Source: an uncultured Lachnospiraceae bacterium | GTDB taxonomy: Bacteria; Bacillota; Clostridia; Lachnospirales; Lachnospiraceae | Length of the DNA stretch: 64,000 bases | Direction: 5' to 3' | Assembly: GCA_910576535.1 (NCBI GenBank) | Contig: CAJTKK010000005.1 | Coordinates: 62,001-126,000 of the forward strand | Shown: positions 1 to 8,806 of the stretch, in pieces | Layout of the letters: the number at the start of each line of letters is the position of its first letter | Position numbering within the stretch: the first letter of the stretch is position 1 | The notes under the pieces: model-generated | What the model was told of the DNA's origin: nothing | Databases searched by the model: none | What the model saw: the letters and a program-made list of their open reading frames with translations, nothing else | Made by a program: the position numbers and the translations under genes

Positions 1-902
1 ACATAACCCCGCCCTTCGTTAGCAGGCATAATGCCGTCAGAAATCATGAAGGTTGCAGAACGGATATGATCAGTCACAATGCGGATGGATACATCCCACT
101 CATACTTTTCTTTATATTTTTTTTCTGAAAGCTCACAGACTTTATTGCGCAGCGCCTGAATCGTATCCACATCAAAGATCGAATCCACATCCTGCACCAC
201 CGTTGCCAGACGTTCCAAGCCCATGCCGGTATCAATATTTTTCTGCTCCAATTCAGAGTAGTTCCCTTTGCCGTCGTTATCGAACTGGGTAAATACATTA
301 TTCCACACTTCAATATAGCGGTCACAGTCACAGCCTACCGTACAGCCCGGTTTCCCGCAGCCATATTTTTCCCCTCTGTCATAATAAATTTCCGAGCAGG
401 GGCCGCAAGGACCGGAACCATGCTCCCAGAAATTATCCGCTTTCCCAAAGCGGAAAATCCGCTCCGGCGCAATGCCGATTTCTTTATTCCAGATCCGGAA
501 AGCTTCATCATCGTCCTCATAAACGGAAGGATAAAGCCTGTCTGGATCCAGCCCGACCACTTCCGTCAGGAATTCCCAGCTCCAGCGTATCGCTTCCTGC
601 TTAAAATAATCCCCAAAGGAGAAATTGCCCAGCATTTCAAAAAATGTCCCATGCCTTGCCGTCTTGCCGATATTCTCAATATCGCCGGTACGGATACATT
701 TCTGACATGTCGTCACCCTTCTTTTCGGCGGTATCTCCTGCCCTGTAAAATACGGTTTTAAAGGAGCCATGCCAGAATTAATCAATAACAGGCTGTTGTC
801 ATTATGGGGAACCAGCGAAAAGCTTTTCATTGCCAAATGCCCTTTGCTCTCGAAGAATTCCAAAAACATCCTTCTTAACTCATTTACTCCATATTGTTTC
901 AT
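1..902 (-). CDS. alaS: Alanyl-tRNA synthetase, N-terminal part (cut by window edge)
   Basis: Charges tRNA-Ala in the cytoplasm. The reading frame starts at an ATG at 900-902, preceded on the minus strand by AAAGGA, and stays open to base 1, so only about 300 N-terminal residues are present. These carry the class II catalytic core: GHLAMKSFSLVPHNDNSLL then NSGMAPLKPYFTG near residues 20-52, followed by TTCQKCIRTGD and GTFFEMLGNFSFGDYF, all typical of AlaRS. It lies 175 bases downstream of glyS on the same strand and is probably cotranscribed with it. No T-box leader is visible in the gap. The editing and C-Ala domains would lie outside the window. Confidence 0.95.
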   Translation of the reverse strand, partial: MKQYGVNELRRMFLEFFESKGHLAMKSFSLVPHNDNSLLLINSGMAPLKPYFTGQEIPPKRRVTTCQKCIRTGDIENIGKTARHGTFFEMLGNFSFGDYFKQEAIRWSWEFLTEVVGLDPDRLYPSVYEDDDEAFRIWNKEIGIAPERIFRFGKADNFWEHGSGPCGPCSEIYYDRGEKYGCGKPGCTVGCDCDRYIEVWNNVFTQFDNDGKGNYSELEQKNIDTGMGLERLATVVQDVDSIFDVDTIQALRNKVCELSEKKYKEKYEWDVSIRIVTDHIRSATFMISDGIMPANEGRGY

Positions 903-1077
903 AATTATCTATGTTCCTTTCTTTTGTCTTCCTCATTTCCATGGGCTTCGTTCCCCCGGAAGATACGGAAAATAACGCACAATCCTCAGAAAGCCTGCCG
1001 GTTTTCCCCTTATCCGTGCGCAGCCGCGCATCCTTCCGGGTTCCCTTTATCCCAGGGGATTGCATGGCAGTTTTCTG

Positions 1078-2466
1078 TTAAAAAGTAAATTTATCCGCAA
1101 AGTACGCATCCAGATCAGCAATGGCAACTCTCTCCTGTTCCATGGAATCCCTAAAACGTACGGTAACACAGCCGTCCGTTTCCGATTCAAAATCGTAGGT
1201 AACACAAAACGGAGTACCGATTTCATCCTGTCTGCGGTATCTCTTTCCAATGTTTCCCCTGTCATCAAATTCGCAGTTATATTTTTTGGATAATTGGGCA
1301 AAAATCTTTTCCGCCCCTTCGTTCAGTTTTTTGGAAAGCGGCAGTACACCGATTTTGACTGGAGCTAACGCCGGATGGAAATGCAGCACGGTACGCACAT
1401 CCCCTTCCCCGATTTCCTCTTCGTCATAAGCAGCGCAAAGAAAAGCAAGCACCACTCTGTCCGCACCCAAAGAAGGTTCGATCACATATGGCACATATCT
1501 CGTATTTTTTATATCGTCAAAATATGTCAGATCCTGCCCGGAAGTATTCTGATGCTGGGTCAGGTCATAATCAGTCCTGTCTGCAATCCCCCATAATTCC
1601 CCCCAACCGAAAGGAAACAGGAATTCAATATCCGTTGTTGCTTTGGAGTAGAAAGAAAGTTCTTCTTGATCGTGGTCCCTGACGCGCATCTCTTCCTCTT
1701 TCATCCCCAGTTTTTTCAACCAGTCAATACAAAATTGTTTCCAATATGCAAACCATTCCAAATCCGTATCCGGCTCGCAGAAAAACTCCAGTTCCATCTG
1801 TTCAAATTCTCTTGTACGGAATGTAAAATTGCCCGGTGTAATCTCATTCCGGAAGGATTTTCCAATCTGTCCTATGCCAAAAGGGATCTTCTTTCTGGAA
1901 GTCCTCTGTACATTTTTAAAGTTAACAAATATCCCCTGTGCGGTCTCCGGCCTTAAGTATACCGTATTCTTTGCATCCTCTGTTACTCCTTGGAAAGTCT
2001 TGAACATCAGGTTAAACTGCCTGATATCCGTAAAATTATGTTTGCCGCAGGTAGGGCAGGGGATCTGGTTGTCCTCGATAAAATTCTTCATTTTTTCCTG
2101 GCTCCAGCCGTCTATAGAACCGTCCAGCCCGATCTGATGTTCCGCCGCATAATCTTCGATAATTTTATCCGCCCGGAAACGTTCATGGCATTCCTTGCAG
2201 TCCATCAAAGGATCGGAAAAACCGCCCAGATGCCCGGAAGCCACCCACGTCTGGGGATTCATCAGGATGGCACAGTCCACACCTACATTATATGGATTTT
2301 CCATCACAAACTTCTGCCACCATGCTTTTTTTACGTTATTTTTCAGTTCTACGCCAAGATTTCCATAATCCCATGTATTCGCAAGCCCCCCATATATTTC
2401 GGAGCCAGGATACACAAACCCTCTCGCCTTTGCCAACGCTACGATTTTATCCATTGTTTTTTCCAT
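1078..2466 (-). CDS. glyS: Glycyl-tRNA synthetase (dimeric, eukaryote/archaea-like type)
   Basis: A class II synthetase that charges tRNA-Gly. At 462 residues it matches the homodimeric GlyRS family (glyQS type), not the two-subunit alpha2beta2 enzyme. The N-terminus has the family hallmark FVYPGSEIYGGLANTWDYG; class II motif 2 is FRNEITPGNFTFRTREFEQMELEFF and motif 3 is GADRVVLAFL near residue 340. A C-terminal anticodon-binding domain follows. The likely start at 2466 has AAAGGAG about 13 bases upstream; a second in-frame ATG lies four codons in. Only about 36 bases separate it from the upstream lipoprotein gene, so the two probably share a transcript with alaS downstream. Confidence 0.95.
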   Translation of the reverse strand: MEKTMDKIVALAKARGFVYPGSEIYGGLANTWDYGNLGVELKNNVKKAWWQKFVMENPYNVGVDCAILMNPQTWVASGHLGGFSDPLMDCKECHERFRADKIIEDYAAEHQIGLDGSIDGWSQEKMKNFIEDNQIPCPTCGKHNFTDIRQFNLMFKTFQGVTEDAKNTVYLRPETAQGIFVNFKNVQRTSRKKIPFGIGQIGKSFRNEITPGNFTFRTREFEQMELEFFCEPDTDLEWFAYWKQFCIDWLKKLGMKEEEMRVRDHDQEELSFYSKATTDIEFLFPFGWGELWGIADRTDYDLTQHQNTSGQDLTYFDDIKNTRYVPYVIEPSLGADRVVLAFLCAAYDEEEIGEGDVRTVLHFHPALAPVKIGVLPLSKKLNEGAEKIFAQLSKKYNCEFDDRGNIGKRYRRQDEIGTPFCVTYDFESETDGCVTVRFRDSMEQERVAIADLDAYFADKFTF

Positions 2467-2502
2467 TTTTATACTGATTCTCCTTTCCAGCTCTTTCAGC
2501 GT

Positions 2503-3138
2503 CTATTTATATATTACATAATATCTTCCTAATGTTTCCCCGTTTTCATCAGCTTTCAGGTTTGCCTTTCCTTTTCCTAAAGCCTCCACATTATCCCCCA
2601 CATATAAAATTTTCCCTGAAACTTTAACGAGCATAGGCGATTCTGAAATAAGAACCATGGAATTCCCCATGCCTAGAATATCTTCTTTCCCAATGGTTTT
2701 TTCCCCTTTTGCATCTGTCATGGAGATGTCAAAAGAATACCCTGCATCCTGCGCCTGGGCAACTGTGCCGCAAAACAGTTTTTTATTGTTGTAAGGGTCT
2801 GTATTATAAGCTGAATAAATATCGGCCGAAGGATATTTGACGCTGACGGTAAGTTTCCCGTCCGTGTTCTCAAATTTATCCACCGTTACGCTGCCTTCTT
2901 TCACGCTTTCGTTAAATTCCGCCACTTCCGCTAACAGCATATCTCGCAGGTTCGTCTCGTCATAATACTCCTTTTCAAAATTTTCCGTCATCGTCTCTAT
3001 AATGCTGCCATCTTTCAAAACCTCAAGTTCCGCCCCCGTCCCGGCTGTCTCTTTTTCTTTCACCGTTACGCTTTCCCCGCAGCCCCAGAGCATAACGCTT
3101 ATCAACAGTATACCTATAATCCATCTGAATTTATCCAT
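2503..3138 (-). CDS. Predicted lipoprotein of unknown function
   Basis: Not recognised as a named family. The N-terminus is a lipoprotein signal: a basic start, the hydrophobic stretch WIIGILLISVMLW and a lipobox ending in Cys, then an acidic mature protein of about 190 residues. It is probably anchored to the outer face of the membrane. The start at 3138 is chosen because GGAGG lies 8 bases upstream; a further in-frame ATG at 3153 overlaps that ribosome binding site and would not be used. It has its own consensus promoter at 3212-3240 and sits upstream of glyS and alaS. No catalytic motif is visible. Confidence 0.75.
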   Translation of the reverse strand: MDKFRWIIGILLISVMLWGCGESVTVKEKETAGTGAELEVLKDGSIIETMTENFEKEYYDETNLRDMLLAEVAEFNESVKEGSVTVDKFENTDGKLTVSVKYPSADIYSAYNTDPYNNKKLFCGTVAQAQDAGYSFDISMTDAKGEKTIGKEDILGMGNSMVLISESPMLVKVSGKILYVGDNVEALGKGKANLKADENGETLGRYYVIYK

Positions 3139-3211
3139 TCCACCATCCTCCAATGCCGGATCTTTCCCATCCGGTTTTTCCGCAATAAAATTCTCCCTTT
3201 ACATTCACAAT

Positions 3212-3240
3212 ATTATATCTGACTTATGCCCTTTTTTCAA
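3212..3240 (-). promoter_or_regulatory. Sigma-A-type promoter for the lipoprotein-glyS-alaS unit
   Basis: On the minus strand TTGAAA (3235-3240) and TATAAT (3212-3217) are separated by exactly 17 bases. The predicted start of transcription is about 70 bases upstream of the lipoprotein start codon. Confidence 0.75.
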
Positions 3241-3251
3241 CATAAAAATGA

Positions 3252-3319
3252 TTCCGTGCCTATGCACGGATTGCACGTCCTGAATTGCCACGGCAGATAT
3301 GCCATAGCATATCTGCCGT
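3252..3319 (-). terminator. Tandem hairpins after recO, probable terminator
   Basis: Immediately after the recO stop is a perfect 13-base-pair stem with a 4-base loop (arms 3290-3302 and 3307-3319). It is followed by a second stem, TCCGTGC/GCACGGA, at about 3252-3270, which on the minus strand runs into ATCATTTTT. The second hairpin has the form of an intrinsic terminator for the era-yqzL-recO transcript. The first is unusually long and lacks a U-run. Confidence 0.65.
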
Positions 3320-3967
3320 TCAGAACCCTTCCAGGATACTTAAGCTTTTCATTTCCCTATCCATAAACCGTCTCCGGTATATCCCTGATATCTGTTTTAA
3401 TTCTTCTAAGATTTCTTTGGTTACAGTAAATGTATACAATTTTTCCACCGGGCTTTTCTCTATGTAATCCATAGCATATATTGTGGATTCTTTCCATTCC
3501 TTCCCTTCCGGCAGCCCGGGGTATTCCCCGTTTACTTCCAATGATTTGATTTCAAATACACAACGCACCAACTCCTTTTCCAGACTCTGTGCCAAAAGAG
3601 CCCTTAACGACTGGTACAGCAGCTTTAGCATCTCCACTTCCTGTGCATTTTCCCTTGTATAATAATCCGCAGTCTCCAAAAAATACATCCCGTAACAGGC
3701 GGCTGTAAAATCATCCCTTAAACCTTCAAAATAATTTTTGATATCTGCTTCCACAATATTATAGGAGGATCTCCCTTCATATAGTTTGAATTCCCCAAAA
3801 GCAAAAGGAGAAGCGGCCGCCACGAAACGGCTGTTCGGTTTTCTGGCTCCCTTAACAAAAGCGGATATCTTCCCCCTTTCTTTTGTTAAAATAACGGCGC
3901 GCCTATCGTAATCCCCGATAGGCACTGTCTTTAGAACGATTCCTGTTAGTTTTACAAACTCCTGCAT
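3320..3967 (-). CDS. recO: DNA repair protein RecO (lacks the zinc finger)
   Basis: A RecF-pathway mediator that anneals DNA and helps load RecA. The N-terminal OB fold is recognisable (LTGIVLKTVPIGDYDRRAVI, then KISAFVKGARKPNSRF), as is the helical C-terminal part. At 215 residues it is shorter than the usual 240-260. The Cys4 zinc-finger loop expected after the conserved NGEYP (about residue 150) is missing: NGEYP runs almost directly into the ESTIYAMDYI helix. The start overlaps the upstream small gene by about 65 bases. The order era-yqzL-recO is conserved in Firmicutes and supports the call. Confidence 0.9.
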   Translation of the reverse strand: MQEFVKLTGIVLKTVPIGDYDRRAVILTKERGKISAFVKGARKPNSRFVAAASPFAFGEFKLYEGRSSYNIVEADIKNYFEGLRDDFTAACYGMYFLETADYYTRENAQEVEMLKLLYQSLRALLAQSLEKELVRCVFEIKSLEVNGEYPGLPEGKEWKESTIYAMDYIEKSPVEKLYTFTVTKEILEELKQISGIYRRRFMDREMKSLSILEGF

Positions 3968-4094
3968 ACGGGTTTTCCCCCATAAATATACACTCTTCCG
4001 ATATGTTCCTTTTTCCTTGCGTTTCCCTGAATTTTAAGTAATCTTCCACACTTCCGGTACTTAAGAATTGTTGCCAGTCATTTAATCCTTTCAT
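3903..4094 (-). CDS. yqzL: YqzL-like small protein between era and recO
   Basis: A 63-residue protein whose N-terminal half (LNDWQQFLSTGSVEDYLKFRE) fits the short YqzL pattern of a tryptophan, a TG turn and a YL.F/YKE ending, known from the same place in Bacillus. Its function is unknown. The start at 4094 has AGGGGG about 6 bases upstream. The last 65 bases overlap recO in another frame, suggesting translational coupling. The C-terminal half after residue 30 is unlike YqzL and could be a drifted extension caused by that overlap. Confidence 0.6.
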   Translation of the reverse strand: MKGLNDWQQFLSTGSVEDYLKFRETQGKRNISEECIFMGENPYAGVCKTNRNRSKDSAYRGLR

Positions 4095-4147
4095 CTTGTG
4101 CCCCCTAAATTTTCTGTTACAGTTAGGGTTCGCTTTTTTTATCTTTC

Positions 4148-5119
4148 CTATTCGGAATCTTTCGGATTATAACCGAAATTTTTCATATACAAATCGCTGT
4201 CTCTCCAGTCCTTTCTTACCTTTACCCAAAGCTGAAGATTCACTTTACATTCCAGCATTTCTTCGATTTCCGGCCTTGCCTTGCTGCCGATTTTCTTCAG
4301 CATCGCCCCTTGCTTTCCTATGACGATCCCTTTGTGGGATTCCCTCTCGCATACGATGGTAGCCTCAATATCCGCTACGGTTGAAGACCTTGCAGCGTTC
4401 CCCTCTTCCGGCGCCCCCTCTCCTTTGTCCTTATTTCTTTTCCTGGAAGCTTTACGGAACTTCATGCTCTCAATGACAACCGCAATGCCATGGGGAATTT
4501 CATCCTCCAGGCTAAGCAGCGCCTTTTCCCGGATCAGCTCCGACACAATCTGACGTTCCGGCTGGTCTGTCACCGTATCCTCGTCATAGAAGGCCTCCCC
4601 ATAAGGCAGATATTTCATAATGCAGGATATCAGCACATCCGTGTTATCCCCCTTCAGCGCCGATACCGGAACGATTTCATCAAAATCCATTTCTTTCCGG
4701 TAAGCATCAATAAATGTCAGCACTTCTGCTTTCTTCACCTTATCCGTCTTATTAATGACTAGAATCACCGGGGTTTTTACCTTTTTTAACTGCTCGATAA
4801 TATGCCTTTCCCCGGCGCCGATAAATGTAGTCGGCTCCACCAGCCATAAAATCACGTCTACCTCTGTCAACGACCGCTCCGCAATACGCACCATATAATC
4901 CCCCAGCTTATTCTTCGCCTTATGAATCCCCGGAGTATCCACAAAAACGATCTGCCCCTCTTCGCAAGTATATACCGTCTGTATCCTGTTGCGGGTCGTC
5001 TGAGGGCGGTAGCTCGTAATAGCAATCTTTTGCCCAATCAAATGGTTCATCAATGTAGACTTCCCTACATTAGGCCTTCCAATCAATGTAACAAATCCTG
5101 ATTTAAAATTATCTTTCAA
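4148..5119 (-). CDS. era: GTPase Era (TTG start)
   Basis: An essential GTPase that binds the 3' end of 16S rRNA and helps 30S assembly. The G1 motif GRPNVGKS lies at residues 14-21, followed by G3 DTPG and G4 NKTD; the C-terminal KH domain contains GIVIGKQGAMLKKIG. The start is placed at a TTG codon at 5117-5119 because AAGGAG lies 6 bases upstream and the family starts here. The frame is open 50 codons further upstream, but that stretch has no conserved content. At 323 residues it is slightly long because of a charged insert (RKRNKDKGEGAPEEGN) just before the KH core. Confidence 0.93.
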   Translation of the reverse strand: MKDNFKSGFVTLIGRPNVGKSTLMNHLIGQKIAITSYRPQTTRNRIQTVYTCEEGQIVFVDTPGIHKAKNKLGDYMVRIAERSLTEVDVILWLVEPTTFIGAGERHIIEQLKKVKTPVILVINKTDKVKKAEVLTFIDAYRKEMDFDEIVPVSALKGDNTDVLISCIMKYLPYGEAFYDEDTVTDQPERQIVSELIREKALLSLEDEIPHGIAVVIESMKFRKASRKRNKDKGEGAPEEGNAARSSTVADIEATIVCERESHKGIVIGKQGAMLKKIGSKARPEIEEMLECKVNLQLWVKVRKDWRDSDLYMKNFGYNPKDSE

Positions 5120-5276
5120 TCCAATCTCCTTCCCATCCCCACATTCCGTTCCTTCTTGTGTAAAACATTGCACGGCCAAACGCCGCCTTTTAAATCTTTC
5201 TGAACATGAAAAAGCTCTAAGGCTGCATTTTGGCTGCCTTAATGCTTCTTCATGATCTTTGTCACGCACGCTGGCT

Positions 5277-8219
5277 TTAATGGAACAATGGCTCCAGCGT
5301 CTGGAACATCTTACTGTTTTCCTTTATTTTTTCCTCGCCGCCTACTACGCAAAGGCAATCCTCATCCATAAATGCCCGGATGTGGCCGGCCAGCCTGCGG
5401 ATATCTTCCGGCGCCGCCGCTAAAAGCTCATCCCTTTCCCTTTGCACCGCGGCAAAAGGAAGTTTTGTCATATAGCCGGTCAGGGAATAAAGCCCCTTTG
5501 CCGCCGGGTTCATCGGCACATCCATTTCGCTGATTGCACCTATGACAAACTGGGTCATAGTCCGTTCATCCGCTTCAAACCCTTCGATATATTCCGCCGC
5601 TTTTTCATACACTTCCACCGTTTTCTTAAGGTTCGGGTCACGGTAGGAAACAAAATAACTGTCCCCTGACTTGCCAAAGCTGCACATGCAGCCGTAAGCC
5701 CCGCCTTTTACTCTTACCCGGTTCCAAAGATAATCATATCCCATCATTACTTTCAAAACCTTCAAAGCCCCTGTATAGGAAAGGCCTTTATGGATAAAGT
5801 TCCCCGCACGGCACACATACTGTACTTGTGCGGATGTTAAATAGCCTTCGTTTTTCTTTTCCAGCTTTGGCCGATAATTCTCTTTTTCCACAGGACAGGT
5901 AAACAGCTTTTCCCTGAAAGCACGCACTAAGCCCTCCATTCCTTGCAGGCTTTTTTCTTCCCCGGTATAATCCAGCATGAAATTTTCCGGGCGGAAAATA
6001 CATTTTACAAGCGTTTCCAGTCTCCTGGCCACATCTTCTTTTTCTTCTTCAAACTCTCTTTCTATCTTTTCCAGCAGACGGTATTGGGGAATCCCGCTTA
6101 TCTGCCCTGCCACGGCCGCTGTAGGGGATACATAGGACAAAGCACGGACTGCCGCTAAAGAATGGCCTGCCGACGCCATGGACGCCTGCATTCTGGATTC
6201 TGTCTCCGCAATCACATCGTACAGCCGTTTTTCATCCGAAAAGCTGGAACGCAAAGCAATCTCCTCCACCAGCCGGAAAACTTCCGCCAGATTTTCATAG
6301 AATGCTTTTGCCTTGATTTCCAGCATCACCTGGTAATCCGGCATATGCAGGGCATTTATATAAGTATTTGCCACAATACTGATACCGCCGGTTTTGATAT
6401 TTGTTTCATGGTACAGATCGCCGTAAGCATAATTTTCAGTATCCACCATGCCAAGCACATTCTTCAGGATTCCAATATAAGGAAACAGATCCGCCGGCAC
6501 ATGGCTGATGTCAAACATAAAACGCAAATATCCTATCCCGTTGGTAAAAATAGGATGGAACAAGAGCAACGTGTCATCTACATGCCGTTCTTCATTTACA
6601 TAGCCTTCCGCTTCTTTTTTAATATCTTCCCTTTTCAGCAATGGAATTTTCTCTAAATCTTCTTTCTTATTGGGTTCTTCCTGATACCTCTCCAGTTCCT
6701 GCGTCTGCCTAATGACCTCTTCTATTTCCTCTTTGCTGAGAGACGCTTTATAATCCTGCAGCCTTTTTTGCAGCTCTGCGTCCTTTTTCGCCGTAAGCCC
6801 TTTGCTTGGGGCTAAAACAAGAATAGATTTATGTTTATTATTCAACAGATATTTCCGGATCAGCCCTTCATAATATCCTTTGTCCAGTTCTCCTTTCAAA
6901 GCGGCAAACGTCTCCTTGGCCTCCACATGAATCAGCGGCTTATCATCATCATACAGCCAACTGTCCAAAGCCTGCAGCCCAAGAATCAGCCCCTTGGGAT
7001 AACTGCCAAAATCTGATTCCCTATATTTAAATTCAAAATAATTTAATCCCGCCTCTAAAGCTTTCCTGTCTATCCCTTTCTCTGCCTGTTCCTCCAGCAC
7101 GCTTTCTATCAGACGGACAAAATCCTCTTTTTGCGGCTCTTCCGCCCCTTTTGCCACAACGGAAAAATAAGGCTGCATCACGCCGTTATCATACGAACTG
7201 TAGATTTCTTTGCCGATTCCCTGGCGGATCAGCGCTTCCTTTAAAGGCGCCCCGGGAGCGGAACAGAGCGCATAATCCAGCGTCTGGAATGCAATATAAA
7301 GTTTTCTGTCCAGGTTATCGCCAATCACGGCATTATAAGTAAGATAGGTATTCCCCTTTTCCGACTCTCCTTCCATGATAGAGAATTCTTTCCTGATTTC
7401 CCTTGGCGCTTCAAAAGCTTTCTGTACTGTGATTGCGGAATCCACTGAAAGGGCATCGAAACGGGAAAGATATTCCTTATCTATAAATTCCAGCTTTTCC
7501 GCCATATCCATATCGCCGTAAAGATAAATATAACTGTTGGAAGGATGATAATATTTTTTATGGAAATCTAAGAAATCCTCATAAGTCAGGTCCGGGATCA
7601 CATCCGGATCCCCCCCGGATTCCGTTCCATAAGGAGTATCCGGGAAAAGAGAATTCAAAACTTCCCTGTCAAGGACATCGTCCGGGGAGGAAAAAGCCCC
7701 TTTCATCTCGTTATAAACCACCCCGTTTACGGTTAATTCATCTTCCCTATCTTCCAGCTCATAGTGCCAGCCTTCCTGCAAAAAAATATTCTTTTCCTGA
7801 TAAATATTGGGATAAAAAACCGCGTCCAGGTAAACATGCATCAAATTCTGGAAGTCCTTGCTGTTGCAGCTTGCTACCGGATAAACGGTCTTATCGGGAT
7901 AGGTCATTGCATTTAAAAATGTGTTAAGAGACCCTTTGGCCAGTTCGATAAAAGGATCTTTCACCGGAAAATTCTTCGAGCCGCACAATACCGTATGCTC
8001 AATAATATGCGCCACGCCTGTGCTGTCCTTCGGCGGGGTACGGAACCCAATATAAAATACTTTGTTGCTGTCGTCGTTGGAAAGCAAAGTAAGCCTTGCC
8101 CCCGTTTTTTTGTGGCGGAGGAAATATGCATAGGAGTTTAAATCCGGCGCCTGCCTCGCTTCTATTAATTCATAGCTTTTCAATTCTTCTATTTTCTGTC
8201 TCATCTGTTGATTATCCAT
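5277..8219 (-). CDS. M16C-family zinc metalloprotease (PreP-like)
   Basis: A 980-residue peptidase of the pitrilysin superfamily, the size of presequence proteases (PreP, yeast Cym1), which degrade unstructured peptides inside a closed clam-shell chamber. The inverted zinc motif HIIEH lies near residue 72 in VAHIIEHTVLCGS, and the distal glutamate region NEMKGAFSSPDDVL follows about 80 residues later. The M16C_assoc hinge region lies at about 500-560 and an inactive C-terminal half completes the fold. No signal peptide is present, so it is cytosolic. It lies upstream of era and downstream of the 8348 gene, all on the minus strand. Confidence 0.9.
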   Translation of the reverse strand: MDNQQMRQKIEELKSYELIEARQAPDLNSYAYFLRHKKTGARLTLLSNDDSNKVFYIGFRTPPKDSTGVAHIIEHTVLCGSKNFPVKDPFIELAKGSLNTFLNAMTYPDKTVYPVASCNSKDFQNLMHVYLDAVFYPNIYQEKNIFLQEGWHYELEDREDELTVNGVVYNEMKGAFSSPDDVLDREVLNSLFPDTPYGTESGGDPDVIPDLTYEDFLDFHKKYYHPSNSYIYLYGDMDMAEKLEFIDKEYLSRFDALSVDSAITVQKAFEAPREIRKEFSIMEGESEKGNTYLTYNAVIGDNLDRKLYIAFQTLDYALCSAPGAPLKEALIRQGIGKEIYSSYDNGVMQPYFSVVAKGAEEPQKEDFVRLIESVLEEQAEKGIDRKALEAGLNYFEFKYRESDFGSYPKGLILGLQALDSWLYDDDKPLIHVEAKETFAALKGELDKGYYEGLIRKYLLNNKHKSILVLAPSKGLTAKKDAELQKRLQDYKASLSKEEIEEVIRQTQELERYQEEPNKKEDLEKIPLLKREDIKKEAEGYVNEERHVDDTLLLFHPIFTNGIGYLRFMFDISHVPADLFPYIGILKNVLGMVDTENYAYGDLYHETNIKTGGISIVANTYINALHMPDYQVMLEIKAKAFYENLAEVFRLVEEIALRSSFSDEKRLYDVIAETESRMQASMASAGHSLAAVRALSYVSPTAAVAGQISGIPQYRLLEKIEREFEEEKEDVARRLETLVKCIFRPENFMLDYTGEEKSLQGMEGLVRAFREKLFTCPVEKENYRPKLEKKNEGYLTSAQVQYVCRAGNFIHKGLSYTGALKVLKVMMGYDYLWNRVRVKGGAYGCMCSFGKSGDSYFVSYRDPNLKKTVEVYEKAAEYIEGFEADERTMTQFVIGAISEMDVPMNPAAKGLYSLTGYMTKLPFAAVQRERDELLAAAPEDIRRLAGHIRAFMDEDCLCVVGGEEKIKENSKMFQTLEPLFH

Positions 8220-8347
8220 CCTGAATTATCCTTTCTTCATCCCCGCAAGCTGCGGATCAGGCAAATATACCGGGGTATGTCCCCGCAAGCCTCAACACCT
8301 TTTCATTATTACCCAAAAACAGTCTGTAACGCAGTTTCCCATTATCT

Positions 8348-8782
8348 TTACACGGAAAAGCTCATAAGCCCCAGTTTGGAAAAGATAATTTCCCTGATGA
8401 TCATCCCCATCTGTTTTTTCCTTGCCAAATTAAGATCCGTCAATTCTTTCAGTGTATAAACCCTGTCCTTATAGCAAAGCTTCACCTTCCCTGTCAGGCT
8501 CCTTTTTTCTTCCGGCAGGCTCACTTTTACCTTTACTTTAAGTTCACGGAAAGTCTGATAAGAAAAACTGTCAGCTATCATATAATAAAAATGGCTTTCC
8601 AATGTAGTAGATGGCTCCACGTCTTTTAAAATATAATGGGTAATAATTGTTTTCAGTTTAAATGCAACCATTTCCTCTTCCAAAAGTTCTTCATAACTGT
8701 ATCTGGCGCCTAGATAAATAGCCCCTGTATCCTGCATGACATATTTAAAATCCCTGTCCTGTAATCTATTCTGTTCATCCAT
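8348..8782 (-). CDS. Conserved-looking hypothetical protein, 144 aa
   Basis: Not recognised. The protein is mixed charged/hydrophobic with no signal peptide or membrane segment. Its centre (SHFYYMIADSFSYQTFREL) is predicted alpha/beta and its C-terminus (ARKKQMGMIIREIIFSKLG) a basic helix. It begins 24 bases after the sigma-like gene on the same strand and is probably cotranscribed with it. No strong ribosome binding site precedes the start at 8782; translational coupling with the upstream gene is possible. Confidence 0.6.
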   Translation of the reverse strand: MDEQNRLQDRDFKYVMQDTGAIYLGARYSYEELLEEEMVAFKLKTIITHYILKDVEPSTTLESHFYYMIADSFSYQTFRELKVKVKVSLPEEKRSLTGKVKLCYKDRVYTLKELTDLNLARKKQMGMIIREIIFSKLGLMSFSV

Positions 8783-8806
8783 ACGTTTCTCTTGCGCATC
8801 CTAAGC

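Noticed and set aside
33..761. Plus-strand frames of 79-113 codons over the alaS region
   Set aside because: They are antisense to the clearly conserved AlaRS catalytic core.
903..1077. Possible T-box or other leader before alaS
   Set aside because: No T-box core motif or terminator hairpin is present in the gap.
5120..5269. N-terminal extension of Era by 50 codons
   Set aside because: No family similarity and a better start at TTG 5119 with AAGGAG.
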